DNA of 37,777 nt, taken from Pseudomonas endophytica (GTDB taxonomy: Bacteria; Pseudomonadota; Gammaproteobacteria; Pseudomonadales; Pseudomonadaceae). Under the pieces are notes generated by a model. That model was given only the letters and a program-made list of their open reading frames with translations. It did no database searches and was not told where the DNA came from. The stretch is from contig NZ_LLWH01000169.1 of the NCBI RefSeq assembly GCF_001411475.1, forward strand, positions 1 to 37,777. The letters are read 5' to 3'. Below are positions 16,485 through 26,249 of this stretch, in pieces. The stretch's first letter is position 1. Each line of letters opens with the position of its first letter. A program made the translations under genes and the position numbers.

Positions 16485-16635
16485 AAGCACCTCTTAAAAA
16501 ATGGTCTGTTGTCGCTGCTTAAGGCTGTGAAGCGTTGCGTTTTTGGAACCCTGCGCGTTCCTTACACGGCCTTTATTGTTCGCCAGCACGTACATGCTAG
16601 GGTTCTGCTTTGTCCATCTGCCCAACGAGAACGTT

Positions 16636-18204
16636 ATGCCCCGGCTTAACCGCGCTAACATCCTGCCTTTTTTAAACTGGCTGCCCCAGCAGACTCGCGC
16701 AAGTGTCGGTCGTGATGCCTTGGTGGGCTTGAGTGGCGCAATTCTGGCACTGCCGCAGTCAATCGCCTACGCCTTAATTGCAGGTTTGCCTCCCGAGTAC
16801 GGGCTGTATGCGGCGATTGTTCCGGTGATCATTGCGTGTCTTTGGGGTTCATCGTGGCACTTGATCTGCGGCCCAACGGCTGCGATTTCGATTGTGCTGT
16901 TTGCCAGTGTCAGCCCGCTGGCGGTGCCGGGCAGCCAAGACTACATCGGCCTGATTCTGCTACTGACGTTTCTGGCCGGGGTGTTTCAGTGGCTGTTAGG
17001 GATGCTGAGATTTGGCGCACTGGCCAATTTTGTCTCACATTCGGTGGTGCTGGGTTTCACCCTCGGCGCGGCCGTGGTGATTGCCTTGGGCCAAGTGCCC
17101 AACCTGCTCGGCTTAGAGGTCCCGAGCAAAGCCACGGCCCTCGACAGCCTGATCACGCTGCTGCGGCATGTGAGGGAGTTCGATCCGGCTTCGCTAGGGC
17201 TAGGGCTAGCGACGGTGCTGTTGGGCGCTGCGCTCAAACGTTGGCGACCGCGCTGGCCGACGCTGTTAATCACCTTGGTGCTTGCCAGCCTGACGGTATG
17301 GGGCTTGCCGCACGTGTTTGGGCATGTGCAGTTGGTGCAGGGGTTTGTGGGCCGTTTGCCACCGTTTAGCCCGCTTCCGCTGGATGTCGAAACTGTACTG
17401 CGGCTGCTACCGAGCGCCGTGGCGGTGGGCATGCTGGGGCTGGTGACCAGCTTGTCGATTGCCCGCTCGTTAGCAACACGTTCGCAGCAGATGCTCGACG
17501 CTAATCAGGAGATCCGCGCACAAGGCTTGTCGAACATATTCGGCGCGTGGTGTTCGGGGTATTTGTCATCCGGCTCCTTTACCCGCTCGGGCCTTAGTTA
17601 TGAGGCCGGAGCGCAGTCGCCATTGGCCGGGGTGTTTTCCGCGCTGTGGGTGGCGCTGTTTGCCGTCACCGGCTCGGCGCTGATCGCGCATATCCCAATC
17701 CCGGCCATGGCGGGCAGTATTGTGTTGATCAGTTGGGGCTTGGTGGACATCCGCGGCATTCGTGCGTTGTGGCGAGTGAGCCATGCCGAGTTCGCGGTCA
17801 TGGCCCTGACCTGCGTGGCCACGTTGCTGTTGGAGCTGCAAACAGCGATTTATGCCGGGGTGCTGGCCTCGCTGTTCTTTTACCTAAAACGCACATCACG
17901 GCCGCGTGTTCAGCAGTGGATGGCCGGAGATGAAGAAGTATTAAAGGTGGGCGGGTCGATTTTTTTTGGCGCCAGCCATTACCTGCAAGTGCGCTTGCAA
18001 CGTACCCACGGGCAACGGGTGGTGATTGAGGCGCAGCAGATCAACTTTATCGACTACTCGGGGGTCGAGATGCTGCATCAGGAGGCGCGCCGATTGCTGA
18101 CACACGGTCGTACCCTGACATTACGCAGAGCGCGTGCGCAGGTGGTTGAGGAATTGAAAAAGTTGGAAGGTGAGGACAACTGCCCGATTTTGTTTGAGGA
18201 TTAA
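16636..18204 (+). CDS. SulP-family anion transporter with C-terminal STAS domain
   Basis: 522 residues. The SulP transmembrane core fills about residues 20-400, with the family signature VGLSGAILALPQSIAYALIA near the N-terminus followed by GLPPEYGLYAAIVPVI and GPTAAISIVL. The STAS domain forms the last 100 or so residues (INFIDYSGVEMLHQEARRL). It probably carries sulfate, bicarbonate or another small anion; the substrate is not visible. The start is placed at ATG 16636 because MPRLNRANILPFLNWLPQQTRASVGRD-type N-termini are normal for close relatives. The longer open frame to TTG 16543 has no ribosome-binding site. The GAGA before 16636 is weak. A repeat hairpin separates it from convergent aroE. 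Confidence 0.88.
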   Translation: MPRLNRANILPFLNWLPQQTRASVGRDALVGLSGAILALPQSIAYALIAGLPPEYGLYAAIVPVIIACLWGSSWHLICGPTAAISIVLFASVSPLAVPGSQDYIGLILLLTFLAGVFQWLLGMLRFGALANFVSHSVVLGFTLGAAVVIALGQVPNLLGLEVPSKATALDSLITLLRHVREFDPASLGLGLATVLLGAALKRWRPRWPTLLITLVLASLTVWGLPHVFGHVQLVQGFVGRLPPFSPLPLDVETVLRLLPSAVAVGMLGLVTSLSIARSLATRSQQMLDANQEIRAQGLSNIFGAWCSGYLSSGSFTRSGLSYEAGAQSPLAGVFSALWVALFAVTGSALIAHIPIPAMAGSIVLISWGLVDIRGIRALWRVSHAEFAVMALTCVATLLLELQTAIYAGVLASLFFYLKRTSRPRVQQWMAGDEEVLKVGGSIFFGASHYLQVRLQRTHGQRVVIEAQQINFIDYSGVEMLHQEARRLLTHGRTLTLRRARAQVVEELKKLEGEDNCPILFED

Positions 18205-18229
18205 AAACTGCCCTCACCGCCATGCTCGT

Positions 18230-18299
18230 GTAGGAGCTGCCGCAGGCTGCGATCTTTTGATGTTAAAGGCAAAAGATCGCAGCCTGCGGCAGCGCCTAC
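18230..18299. repeat. REP-like inverted repeat between convergent sulP and aroE
   Basis: A near-perfect copy. GTAGGAGCTGCCGCAGGCTG runs into GCGATCTTTTG on the left, and CAAAAGATCGC into AGCCTGCGGCAGCGCCTAC on the right. The loop is about 8 nt. The long uninterrupted stem would form a stable hairpin in RNA from either strand. Confidence 0.93.
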
Positions 18300-18315
18300 G
18301 TGAGTGGGTCAAGGT

Positions 18316-19137
18316 TTACAGCGCCAGCAGGCGCCGCAACTCGGCCAGCGCAGGCGCGGTGTCCGGGCGCACACCGCGCCACAGGTAAAAGGCTTCTGCC
18401 GCCTGTTCGGCCAACATGCCCAGGCCGTCCATAACGTGGCCCGCGCCATGCTCAGTCGCCCACACACAGAAAGGTGTTGGCTCTTTGCCGTACATCATGT
18501 CGTAGCACAGGGTTTGCCCCGGCTCGATCAGGCTGCTGGCAATGGGCGGGAGTTCACCGGCCAAACTGGCCGACGTCGCGTTGATGATCAAGTCGACCGG
18601 CTCGTGCAACCAGTCAAAACCACTGGCCGCCACGGGCCCCAAATCACTGAACAGCTCCGCCAACTGTTCGGCTTTTTCGACCGTGCGATTGGCGATAGTC
18701 ACCGACGTGGGGCCTTCAGCCAAAATCGGTTCCAGCGCACCACGCACCGCTCCGCCCGCCCCCAAAATGAGGATGCGCTTGCCCTTTAGGCTGAAGCCCG
18801 CATTGACCGTCAAATCGCGCACCAGCCCTGCACCATCGGTGTTGTCGCCCAGCAAGCTGCCATCAGGCTGTTTGCTCAGGGTGTTGACCGCGCCCGCACG
18901 TTGCGCCCGAGGGCTTAGGCGGGTCGCTAAACGGTAGGCGTCTTCTTTAAACGGCACGGTGACATTGGCGCCGTGCCCCTGCTTAAAAAACGACAACGCA
19001 CAGCCCGCAAAATCCTCCAACGGCGCGAGTAACGTCTCGTACTGCATTGAATGTCCGGTTTGTTCGGCGAACAGGCGGTGCAGGACCGGCGATTTGCTGT
19101 GGGCGATCGGGTTACCAAAAACGACGTAGCGGTCCAT
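18316..19137 (-). CDS. aroE: Shikimate dehydrogenase (NADP+)
   Basis: A 273-residue enzyme of the shikimate pathway that reduces 3-dehydroshikimate to shikimate with NADPH. The substrate-binding segment [12 protein letters not shown] carries S14 and S16. The catalytic Lys is K64 (VPFKEDAY) and the partner Asp is D101 (NTDGAGL). The nucleotide loop GAGGAVRG is at about 127-134. The phosphate-binding [10 protein letters not shown] that selects NADP+ follows. The ATG at 19137 has GAGGAG about 8 nt upstream. It starts 22 nt after hemF on the same strand, so the two form an operon, as in P. aeruginosa (PA0024-PA0025). Confidence 0.97.
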   Translation of the reverse strand: MDRYVVFGNPIAHSKSPVLHRLFAEQTGHSMQYETLLAPLEDFAGCALSFFKQGHGANVTVPFKEDAYRLATRLSPRAQRAGAVNTLSKQPDGSLLGDNTDGAGLVRDLTVNAGFSLKGKRILILGAGGAVRGALEPILAEGPTSVTIANRTVEKAEQLAELFSDLGPVAASGFDWLHEPVDLIINATSASLAGELPPIASSLIEPGQTLCYDMMYGKEPTPFCVWATEHGAGHVMDGLGMLAEQAAEAFYLWRGVRPDTAPALAELRRLLAL

Positions 19138-19159
19138 CAGGCAAGCTCCTCAGGCGGTA

Positions 19160-20083
<924 letters not shown>

Positions 20084-20222
20084 TTAAATCGGGCTAAGCG
20101 ACAGAGCGGGGCCGCCAGCGAAGGGCGGCTAGCATAACACCGCCCCCGACCTCATCGCAGTTGACGAAGATCACGCTTAAGCGTTGGATAGGGCCTTCGT
20201 CAATTCAGCAAGGACAGTGCAA

Positions 20223-21200
20223 ATGGCTAAACGTATCCAGTTTCGGACCCTCGGCGGCCCTGAAGTACTTGAGTATGTCGATTACCAACCTGCCGAGCCG
20301 GGCCCGCAACACGTACGCGTCCGTAATCAGGCCATCGGTCTGAATTTTATCGACACCTATTACCGCAGCGGCCTGTACCCACTCCCTGAAATGCCATCCG
20401 GGCTGGGTAATGAAGGGGCGGGCATCATCGACGCAGTGGGCAGTGACGTGCACAACGTCAAGGTCGGCGACCGCGTGGCCTACGGTACCGGCCCGCTGGG
20501 GGCGAACAGTGAGTTTCACGTCTTGCCTGCCGCGAATGTGGTGAAGCTGCCGGACGATATTTCGTTCGAGCAAGCCGCGGCCGTGATGCTCAAGGGCCTG
20601 ACGGTGCAGTACTTGTTGCGTCAAACCTATGAGGTTAAAGCGGGCGATACGATTTTGTTCCACGCCGCCGCCGGTGGTGTCGGTTCGATTGCCTGCCAAT
20701 GGGCAAATGCGCTGGGCGCTAAGTTGATTGGCACGGTCAGCTCGGCGGAAAAAGCGGCACTGGCCAAGTCGCTGGGGGCTTGGGAAACCATCGACTACAG
20801 CCATGAAGACGTGGCCCAGCGAGTGCTAGAGCTGACCGACGGCAAGAAAGTCTCCGTGGTGTATGACGGCGTTGGTAAAGACACTTGGCTCACCTCGCTG
20901 GACAGCTTGGCGTTGCGCGGGTTGATGGTCAGCTTCGGTAACGCGTCGGGCGCTGTGACAGGCGTGAATCTTGGGATCTTGTCGCAGAAGGGTTCGCTGT
21001 ACGTGACCCGGCCTACACTGGCGAGCTACGCCAACACCGCCGAAAACCTGCAAAAAATGGCCGATGAGCTGTTCGAGATGATCCGTACCGACAAGATCAA
21101 GGTCGAGATCAGCCAGCGCTTTGCGTTAAAAGACACAGCCAAGGCTCACATCGAGTTGTCGGCCCGCCGTACCACGGGTTCGACGATTCTGCTGCCTTAA
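20223..21200 (+). CDS. qor: NADPH:quinone oxidoreductase (zinc-independent MDR family)
   Basis: 325 residues. The N-terminal GroES-like domain carries GNEGAGIIDAVGSDV, and a Rossmann domain carries AAAGGVGSIACQWANALG. The zinc-binding residues of alcohol dehydrogenases are absent, as expected for quinone oxidoreductases. The protein reduces quinones with NADPH in the cytosol. The start is placed at ATG 20223 because AAGGA (20210-20214) sits 8 nt upstream and MAKRIQFRTLGGPEVLEY is the usual N-terminus; the longer frame begins with TTG. The position next to hemF-aroE matches PA0023. Confidence 0.93.
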   Translation: MAKRIQFRTLGGPEVLEYVDYQPAEPGPQHVRVRNQAIGLNFIDTYYRSGLYPLPEMPSGLGNEGAGIIDAVGSDVHNVKVGDRVAYGTGPLGANSEFHVLPAANVVKLPDDISFEQAAAVMLKGLTVQYLLRQTYEVKAGDTILFHAAAGGVGSIACQWANALGAKLIGTVSSAEKAALAKSLGAWETIDYSHEDVAQRVLELTDGKKVSVVYDGVGKDTWLTSLDSLALRGLMVSFGNASGAVTGVNLGILSQKGSLYVTRPTLASYANTAENLQKMADELFEMIRTDKIKVEISQRFALKDTAKAHIELSARRTTGSTILLP

Positions 21201-21210
21201 CGCCCACCCT

Positions 21211-21238
21211 TGTAAGAGCGAGTTTGCTCGCTCTTACA
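21211..21238. terminator. Bidirectional terminator hairpin between convergent qor and tsaC
   Basis: TGTAAGAGCGAG (21211-21222) and CTCGCTCTTACA (21227-21238) form perfect 12-bp arms around TTTG. The outer part resembles the dispersed GTAGGAGC repeats but the GATCTTTTGAT core is missing, so it may be a deleted copy of that family. There is no long T-run. Confidence 0.7.
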
Positions 21239-21246
21239 GGGCCACT

Positions 21247-21804
21247 TTAGGCCGGGCGCACGACGTTGCCGGTTGCCAAATCACGTATCAGGCTCGGGTT
21301 TTTACGCCCGCCCAGATTGCCGCCTAACACATGGTCTATCTGCCCACGAAAGTACTGCTCAACTTTTAGCCGCGTACGCGCCGCTGGCAAACCCGCCGGG
21401 TTGGCAGACGTAGAGACAATAGGGCCGACCAACGAACACAACTCCCGCACCAGCGGATGATCGCTGACGCGCAAGGCGACGGTTTCATGCTGGCCGGTGA
21501 TCCACTCGGGCAGTAACCCTTGATGTGGCACCAGCCAAGTATTGGGCCCAGGCCACGTGCTCGCCATGCGGTCCAACCAGTCTTGCGGGAAGTCTTCAAA
21601 CAGAAAGTCAAATTGGCGGATGTTGTCGGCCACCAGAATCAAGCCTTTGTCCACAGGTCGCGACTTGACCGCCAGCAAACGCTCTACCGCCTCTTCATCC
21701 CATGGGTCGCAACCCAGGCCCCAGACGGCTTCGGTAGGGTAGGCGATCACGGCGCCTGCGCGAATCGCTCGTGCTGCTTGTTGGACGCGCCAGGTGCTGA
21801 TCAT
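21247..21804 (-). CDS. tsaC: L-threonylcarbamoyladenylate synthase (YrdC/Sua5 family)
   Basis: 185 residues, a single YrdC-like domain. It makes threonylcarbamoyl-AMP from threonine, bicarbonate and ATP, the first step of t6A modification of tRNAs that read ANN codons. Visible family motifs are [25 protein letters not shown], the [11 protein letters not shown] segment that binds the nucleotide, and [15 protein letters not shown] near the end. There is no C-terminal Sua5 domain, so this is the short TsaC form. The ATG at 21804 is preceded by GGAGACATTGA. It lies 35 nt downstream of dprA on the same strand. Confidence 0.95.
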   Translation of the reverse strand: MISTWRVQQAARAIRAGAVIAYPTEAVWGLGCDPWDEEAVERLLAVKSRPVDKGLILVADNIRQFDFLFEDFPQDWLDRMASTWPGPNTWLVPHQGLLPEWITGQHETVALRVSDHPLVRELCSLVGPIVSTSANPAGLPAARTRLKVEQYFRGQIDHVLGGNLGGRKNPSLIRDLATGNVVRPA

Positions 21805-21839
21805 TCAATGTCTCCAAATAGGTGCTGGGCGCAGTGTAC

Positions 21840-22937
21840 TTAGCTGGCGCGAGCAAACCAACGCCCGCCCTCAAGCACGACGTGGCCGTCGAGCTCCAGC
21901 TCGGTCAAGGCGGCCAGCAAACGGGGCAAGTCCCAGCCGCTGGCACAGGCCAAGGCTTCACTGGTGTGCGGGGCTGCTTGCAACAATTGCACAAGTGGAT
22001 GAAGGCTGAGCGTAAAGAGTTCGCCCGTGGTCAATGGCATCGAGCGCCAACCGCGTAGGCCTTCCAAAATGTGTTCGACGGTTTCAACCAGGGTCGCGCC
22101 ATCACGAATCAGCTGATGGCAGCCTCGCGCCCCGGGGTGGTGGATAGAACCCGGTAGGGCGTAAACCTCGCGCCCTTGCTCGGCGGCCAAGCGAGCGGTG
22201 ATCAGTGAGCCGCTGGCCACGCTGGCTTCAACCACCAGCACGCCCAACGATAAACCGCTGATGATTCTATTGCGCCGAGGGAAGTTGGACGACAGCGGCC
22301 CAGCGTCCAGCGGGAACTCTGAAACCACCGCGCTGCCGCTGGCGATCATGGCGTCGGCTAGACCGCGATGGCGCTGTGGATAAAGTTTTTGCAACCCCGT
22401 GCCCAGCACGCCAATTGTTTGCCCGCCAATGTCTAGCGCGGCCTGATGAGCAGCCCCGTCGATACCCAGCGCCAGCCCACTGGTGATGACAAAACCGGCG
22501 CCGGCCAAACAGCGTGAAAAGGCCGCAGCCGTGTCCAGCCCAGGCCGTGAGGCGCGTCGGCTACCGACCATCGCCAGTTGCGGCTTTTCTAGAATCGCAG
22601 GGTCCCCAGCCACAAATAACAGAGGCGGCGCATCTTTGATTTCGCTCAGTAATGCCGGGTAATCGGCCTGATCGTGCAATACCACATGCTGGTTGCAGCC
22701 CTCAAGCCAGCGCATTGCGGCACTAGCACCGTCACGGATCTCGGGGTTGCGACGTGCATCGCTGCTCACCACAGGCAACCCCAAAGCCCGCCACGCACTG
22801 GCTGGGGCACTGAGTGCCGAACTGGCCGAGCCGAAGGCCCGGAACAAGGCGTGGTAACGCTGTGGACCAACCTCGGGCAAGCGATGTAAGCGCAGACGGG
22901 CTTCCAGCTCTGCTGGGGAAATATCAGACAGCGACAT
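21840..22937 (-). CDS. dprA: DNA-processing protein DprA (Smf)
   Basis: 365 residues. In transformation, DprA binds incoming single-stranded DNA and loads RecA. The N-terminal helical (SAM-like) part is followed by the Rossmann core with VGSRRASRPG (about 124-133), SGLALGIDGAAHQAAL (about 150-165), GVLGTGL and FPRRNRIISGLSLGVLVVEA, and a C-terminal winged-helix domain (about 300-365). The ATG is at 22935-22937. It is the first gene of a dprA-tsaC pair. The usual upstream partner, a LysM protein gene, is not present here. Confidence 0.95.
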   Translation of the reverse strand: MSLSDISPAELEARLRLHRLPEVGPQRYHALFRAFGSASSALSAPASAWRALGLPVVSSDARRNPEIRDGASAAMRWLEGCNQHVVLHDQADYPALLSEIKDAPPLLFVAGDPAILEKPQLAMVGSRRASRPGLDTAAAFSRCLAGAGFVITSGLALGIDGAAHQAALDIGGQTIGVLGTGLQKLYPQRHRGLADAMIASGSAVVSEFPLDAGPLSSNFPRRNRIISGLSLGVLVVEASVASGSLITARLAAEQGREVYALPGSIHHPGARGCHQLIRDGATLVETVEHILEGLRGWRSMPLTTGELFTLSLHPLVQLLQAAPHTSEALACASGWDLPRLLAALTELELDGHVVLEGGRWFARAS

Positions 22938-23318
22938 GGGATCATCCTTGATCTGTTTCAGCAGCTTTACGGTAGGAGCAACCTGTGGATAAGTCTGTTA
23001 ACAAGTTGTTGGAGATGTGTCAGTAAGCACCCGCGCAAGCGTTCAATCCATCCTTGAAATAACGCCTGCAAACCCAACCTTAGTTGAAGGCTGTACACAG
23101 ACCGCGCACATTGGTTTCAAACTACGACACAGCCGCTGCCTGCAGCCGGGCAGCTAGTCGTTTCATCCGGGGTTGAATCCCTTTATTATGTGCGCTCGCG
23201 TGAAACGCCAGAGCCCGAGCGGGCTCTCTTTAAAGAGACGTTTTGCACAGGTTGCCGAGTCTTCAAGACCCCCTGACAACCGTTTTTGAATCTTTCACAC
23301 AGTGCCCCAATCAAACTT
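22938..23318. other. Divergent intergenic gap between dprA and def; no gene
   Basis: A 381-nt promoter-bearing gap. It contains a lone repeat half-site GGTAGGAGC (about 22971), an exact DnaA-box-type 9-mer TGTGGATAA (22984-22992), a possible promoter for def (TTTCAT, 17 nt, TATTAT, near 23162-23190) and a GC-rich hairpin AGAGCCC-GAGC-GGGCTCT (about 23210-23227). I find no coding potential. In P. aeruginosa I recall a LysM protein gene (PA0020) here. Confidence 0.6.
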
Positions 23319-23825
23319 ATGGCTATTTTAAACATCCTCGAATTCCCAGACTCGCGTCTGCGTACCATCGCCAAGCCGGTGACGGTTGTGGACGATGAAG
23401 TGCGTCAGTTGATCGATGACATGTTTGAAACCATGTACGAAGCACCTGGCATTGGCTTGGCCGCGACGCAGGTCAACGTGCATAAGCGCATCGTCGTCAT
23501 GGACCTGAGCGAAGACCGCAGCGAGCCGATGGTGTTTATCAACCCTGAGTTCGAAACCCTGACCGACGAAATGGGCCAATACCAAGAAGGCTGCCTTTCG
23601 GTGCCGGGTTATTACGAAAACGTCGATCGCCCGCAGCAGGTCAAGATCAAGGCGCTAGACCGTGACGGCAAGCCATTTGAAATGACCGCCGATGGCTTAC
23701 TGGCCGTGTGCATTCAGCATGAGTGCGACCACCTCAACGGCAAGCTGTTCGTCGATTACTTGTCTACGCTCAAGCGTGATCGGATCAAGAAGAAGCTGGA
23801 AAAACTGCACCGCCAGAACGCTTGA
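23319..23825 (+). CDS. def: Peptide deformylase
   Basis: A 168-residue metalloenzyme that removes the formyl group from new proteins. All three motifs are intact: [14 protein letters not shown] with metal ligand C92, and HECDH with ligands H134 and H138 and catalytic E135. The start is placed at ATG 23319 ([15 protein letters not shown]) because it gives the standard N-terminus. The longer frame begins with TTG at 23286. The ribosome-binding site is weak. It lies upstream of fmt on the same strand, but a strong repeat hairpin sits between them. Confidence 0.96.
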   Translation: MAILNILEFPDSRLRTIAKPVTVVDDEVRQLIDDMFETMYEAPGIGLAATQVNVHKRIVVMDLSEDRSEPMVFINPEFETLTDEMGQYQEGCLSVPGYYENVDRPQQVKIKALDRDGKPFEMTADGLLAVCIQHECDHLNGKLFVDYLSTLKRDRIKKKLEKLHRQNA

Positions 23826-23860
23826 TCCTCGGTATAACCCTACGCTTGTCTCGGACTCAC

Positions 23861-23928
23861 TGTAGCAGCGAGCTTGCCTCGCGATCTTTTCAACGATCAA
23901 AAGATCGCGAGGCAAGCTCGTTGCTACA
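23861..23928. repeat. Long near-perfect inverted repeat (REP family variant) between def and fmt
   Basis: Arms of 30 nt (23861-23890 and 23899-23928) match at 29 positions around an 8-nt loop. The outer part is TGTAGCAGCGAGC rather than the GTAGGAGC of other copies, with the same GATCTTTT core. It sits between two same-strand genes that are often co-transcribed, so it could uncouple def from fmt. Confidence 0.93.
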
Positions 23929-23968
23929 GGGTTATTTCCGCCTTCCCCCCATTCCTAGTGAGTAATCC

Positions 23969-24919
23969 ATGACTGAGCCACTGCGCATCGTCTTTGCTGG
24001 CACCCCCGAATTTGCCGCCGAACACCTCAAGGCGCTGCTCGACAGCCCATACGAGATTGTCGCGGTTTATACCCAACCGGATCGTCCGGCCGGGCGTGGG
24101 CAAAAGCTGATGCCAAGCCCGGTCAAGCAACTGGCGCTGGAACACAACATTGTGGTCATGCAGCCGCCCACCTTGCGCGCACCCGAGGCTCAAGCCGAAC
24201 TGGCGGCCCTCAAACCCGACTTGATGGTGGTGGTGGCTTATGGCCTGATCTTGCCACAAGTGGTGCTGGATATCCCACGTCTGGGCTGCATTAACAGCCA
24301 CGCGTCATTGCTGCCACGTTGGCGCGGCGCGGCCCCCATTCAGCGGGCTGTCGAAGCGGGTGATACCGAGAGCGGCGTGACGGTGATGCGCATGGAGGCG
24401 GGTTTAGACACTGGCCCGCTGCTGCTCAAGTCGGTGACGCCGATTACCGCTGATGACACCGGCGGCAGCCTGCATGACCGCTTGGCCGAGCTAGGCCCGC
24501 CTGCGGTGATCGAGGCCATTGCCGGTTTGGCGGCGGGCACACTGGCCGGTGAGGCTCAGGACGACAGCCTGGCGACCTACGCTCACAAGCTGAATAAAGA
24601 TGAAGCACGCATCGACTGGGCCCGCCCTGCGGTCGAGTTGGAACGTCTGATCCGCGCCTTCAACCCGTGGCCTATCTGTCACAGCACGCTCAATGGCGAA
24701 GCACTGAAAGTGCTGGCCGCATCGCTGGCAGACGCAAAAGGCGAACCGGGGCAGATCCTCGCCGCCAGCAAAGACGGCCTGATCGTGGGCTGTGGTGAAG
24801 GCGCGCTGTGCCTGACACGTCTGCAATTGCCCGGCGGTAAAGCGCTGAACTTCAGCGACTTGTTCAACAGCCGTCGTGAGAAGTTTGCTATTGGCACTGT
24901 TTTGGGCGGCGCACAATGA
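23969..24919 (+). CDS. fmt: Methionyl-tRNA formyltransferase
   Basis: A 316-residue enzyme that formylates initiator Met-tRNA using 10-formyl-tetrahydrofolate. The N-terminal formyltransferase domain carries [15 protein letters not shown], the catalytic region [18 protein letters not shown] (Asn and His near 108-110) and GLDTGPLL with the catalytic Asp near 146. A C-terminal tRNA-binding domain follows (about 205-316). The ATG at 23969 has only a weak GTGAG upstream. The rsmB start overlaps its stop by 4 nt (ATGA). Confidence 0.97.
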   Translation: MTEPLRIVFAGTPEFAAEHLKALLDSPYEIVAVYTQPDRPAGRGQKLMPSPVKQLALEHNIVVMQPPTLRAPEAQAELAALKPDLMVVVAYGLILPQVVLDIPRLGCINSHASLLPRWRGAAPIQRAVEAGDTESGVTVMRMEAGLDTGPLLLKSVTPITADDTGGSLHDRLAELGPPAVIEAIAGLAAGTLAGEAQDDSLATYAHKLNKDEARIDWARPAVELERLIRAFNPWPICHSTLNGEALKVLAASLADAKGEPGQILAASKDGLIVGCGEGALCLTRLQLPGGKALNFSDLFNSRREKFAIGTVLGGAQ

Positions 24920-26226
24920 ACCCGCGTCTGGCCGCCGCCAAGGCACTGACTGCCGTTCTCAACGGTAAAGCATCGCTCAACAGTTCGTTGCCGCTGCAAT
25001 TAGACAAGGTCGAAGCCCGCGACCGCGGCCTGACCCAAGACTTGGCGTTCGGCACCGCCCGCTGGCATCCGCGTTTGTCGGCGTTGGCTAACAAGCTGCT
25101 GCAAAAACCCTTCAAAGCCGCCGATGCAGACGTTGAGGCGCTGTTGCTGATCGGCCTATATCAACTGCTCTACACTCGCATCCCGGCCCACGCCGCGATT
25201 GGCGAAACGGTCGGTTGCGCTGACAAGTTGAAAAAGCCGTGGGCCAAGGGCCTGCTCAACGCGGTATTACGCAACGCCCAACGCGAAAGCGAGGCGTTGC
25301 TGAGCGAGCTTGAGCACGACCCTGTGGTGCGAACAGCCCATCCACGCTGGCTGCAAAAATCGTTGAAAGCGTTCTGGCCTGAGCAGTGGGAAGCCATTTG
25401 CGCCGCTAACAACGCGCATCCACCGATGATTCTGCGGGTCAATCGCCGCCATAAAACCCGTGACGCTTACCTGCAATTGCTGGCTGAAAGCGCGATTCAA
25501 GCCCAACCGTGCACGTTCAGCCGCGACGGCATTGTGCTGGCCGAAGCCTGCGATGTGCGCACGCTGCCGGGCTTTGCCGAAGGCTGGATCAGCGTGCAGG
25601 ACGAAGCCGCGCAGTTGGCGGCAGACTTACTGGACCTGGCGCCCGGCCAACGCGTACTCGACGCATGTTGCGCGCCGGGCGGTAAGACCTGCCACATCCT
25701 TGAAGCTGAACCTAAGCTCGCGGGCGTGGTGGCGGTTGACCTTGAAGCCAAGCGCTTGGTGCGCGTACGCGAAAACCTCGAACGTTTGGGGTTGAGTGCC
25801 GAGTTAATTGCTGCCGATGGCCGCGATACCGCAACCTGGTGGGACGGCAAACCGTTCCAGCGCATTTTGCTCGATGCGCCGTGTTCTGCCACGGGTGTGA
25901 TTCGTCGTCACCCGGACATCAAACTGACTCGCCAACCGGACGACATTGCAGCCCTCGCGACCTTGCAAGGTGAACTGCTGGACGCCATGTGGCATACGCT
26001 GGAGGTCGGCGGCATGCTGTTGTACGCCACATGCTCGACGCTACCGACCGAGAACACCGAAGTCATCGAAGCCTTTTTGGCCCGTACGCCGGGAGCACGC
26101 GAGCTGGCTATCGCCGGTGAGTTCGGTATCCAACAGCCTCACGGGCGCCAACTATTGGCCCAGGAAGGCGGGCATGACGGTTTTTATTACGCCAAACTGA
26201 TCAAGATCGCTGCCGCACGCAGCTAA
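24916..26226 (+). CDS. rsmB: 16S rRNA (cytosine-967-C5) methyltransferase
   Basis: 436 residues. An N-terminal NusB-like RNA-binding domain (about 1-140) precedes a Rossmann methyltransferase domain. The SAM-binding motif is [11 protein letters not shown] (near 250). The two active-site cysteines are C323 in [10 protein letters not shown] and C373 in LLYATCSTL. The enzyme methylates C967 of 16S rRNA. It is coupled to fmt by an ATGA overlap and followed 23 nt later by trkA, the same fmt-rsmB-trkA order as in P. aeruginosa and E. coli. Confidence 0.97.
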   Translation: MNPRLAAAKALTAVLNGKASLNSSLPLQLDKVEARDRGLTQDLAFGTARWHPRLSALANKLLQKPFKAADADVEALLLIGLYQLLYTRIPAHAAIGETVGCADKLKKPWAKGLLNAVLRNAQRESEALLSELEHDPVVRTAHPRWLQKSLKAFWPEQWEAICAANNAHPPMILRVNRRHKTRDAYLQLLAESAIQAQPCTFSRDGIVLAEACDVRTLPGFAEGWISVQDEAAQLAADLLDLAPGQRVLDACCAPGGKTCHILEAEPKLAGVVAVDLEAKRLVRVRENLERLGLSAELIAADGRDTATWWDGKPFQRILLDAPCSATGVIRRHPDIKLTRQPDDIAALATLQGELLDAMWHTLEVGGMLLYATCSTLPTENTEVIEAFLARTPGARELAIAGEFGIQQPHGRQLLAQEGGHDGFYYAKLIKIAAARS

Positions 26227-26249
26227 CGGCGGGAACAGGAAATCACGGC

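Noticed and set aside
16543..16635. N-terminal extension of the SulP transporter from TTG 16543
   Set aside because: There is no ribosome-binding site, and the extension does not resemble SulP N-termini; the ATG at 16636 fits the family.
22984..22992. Second exact DnaA-box-type 9-mer upstream of dprA
   Set aside because: It is a single site, and about one such match is expected by chance in this window; not reported as a finding of its own.
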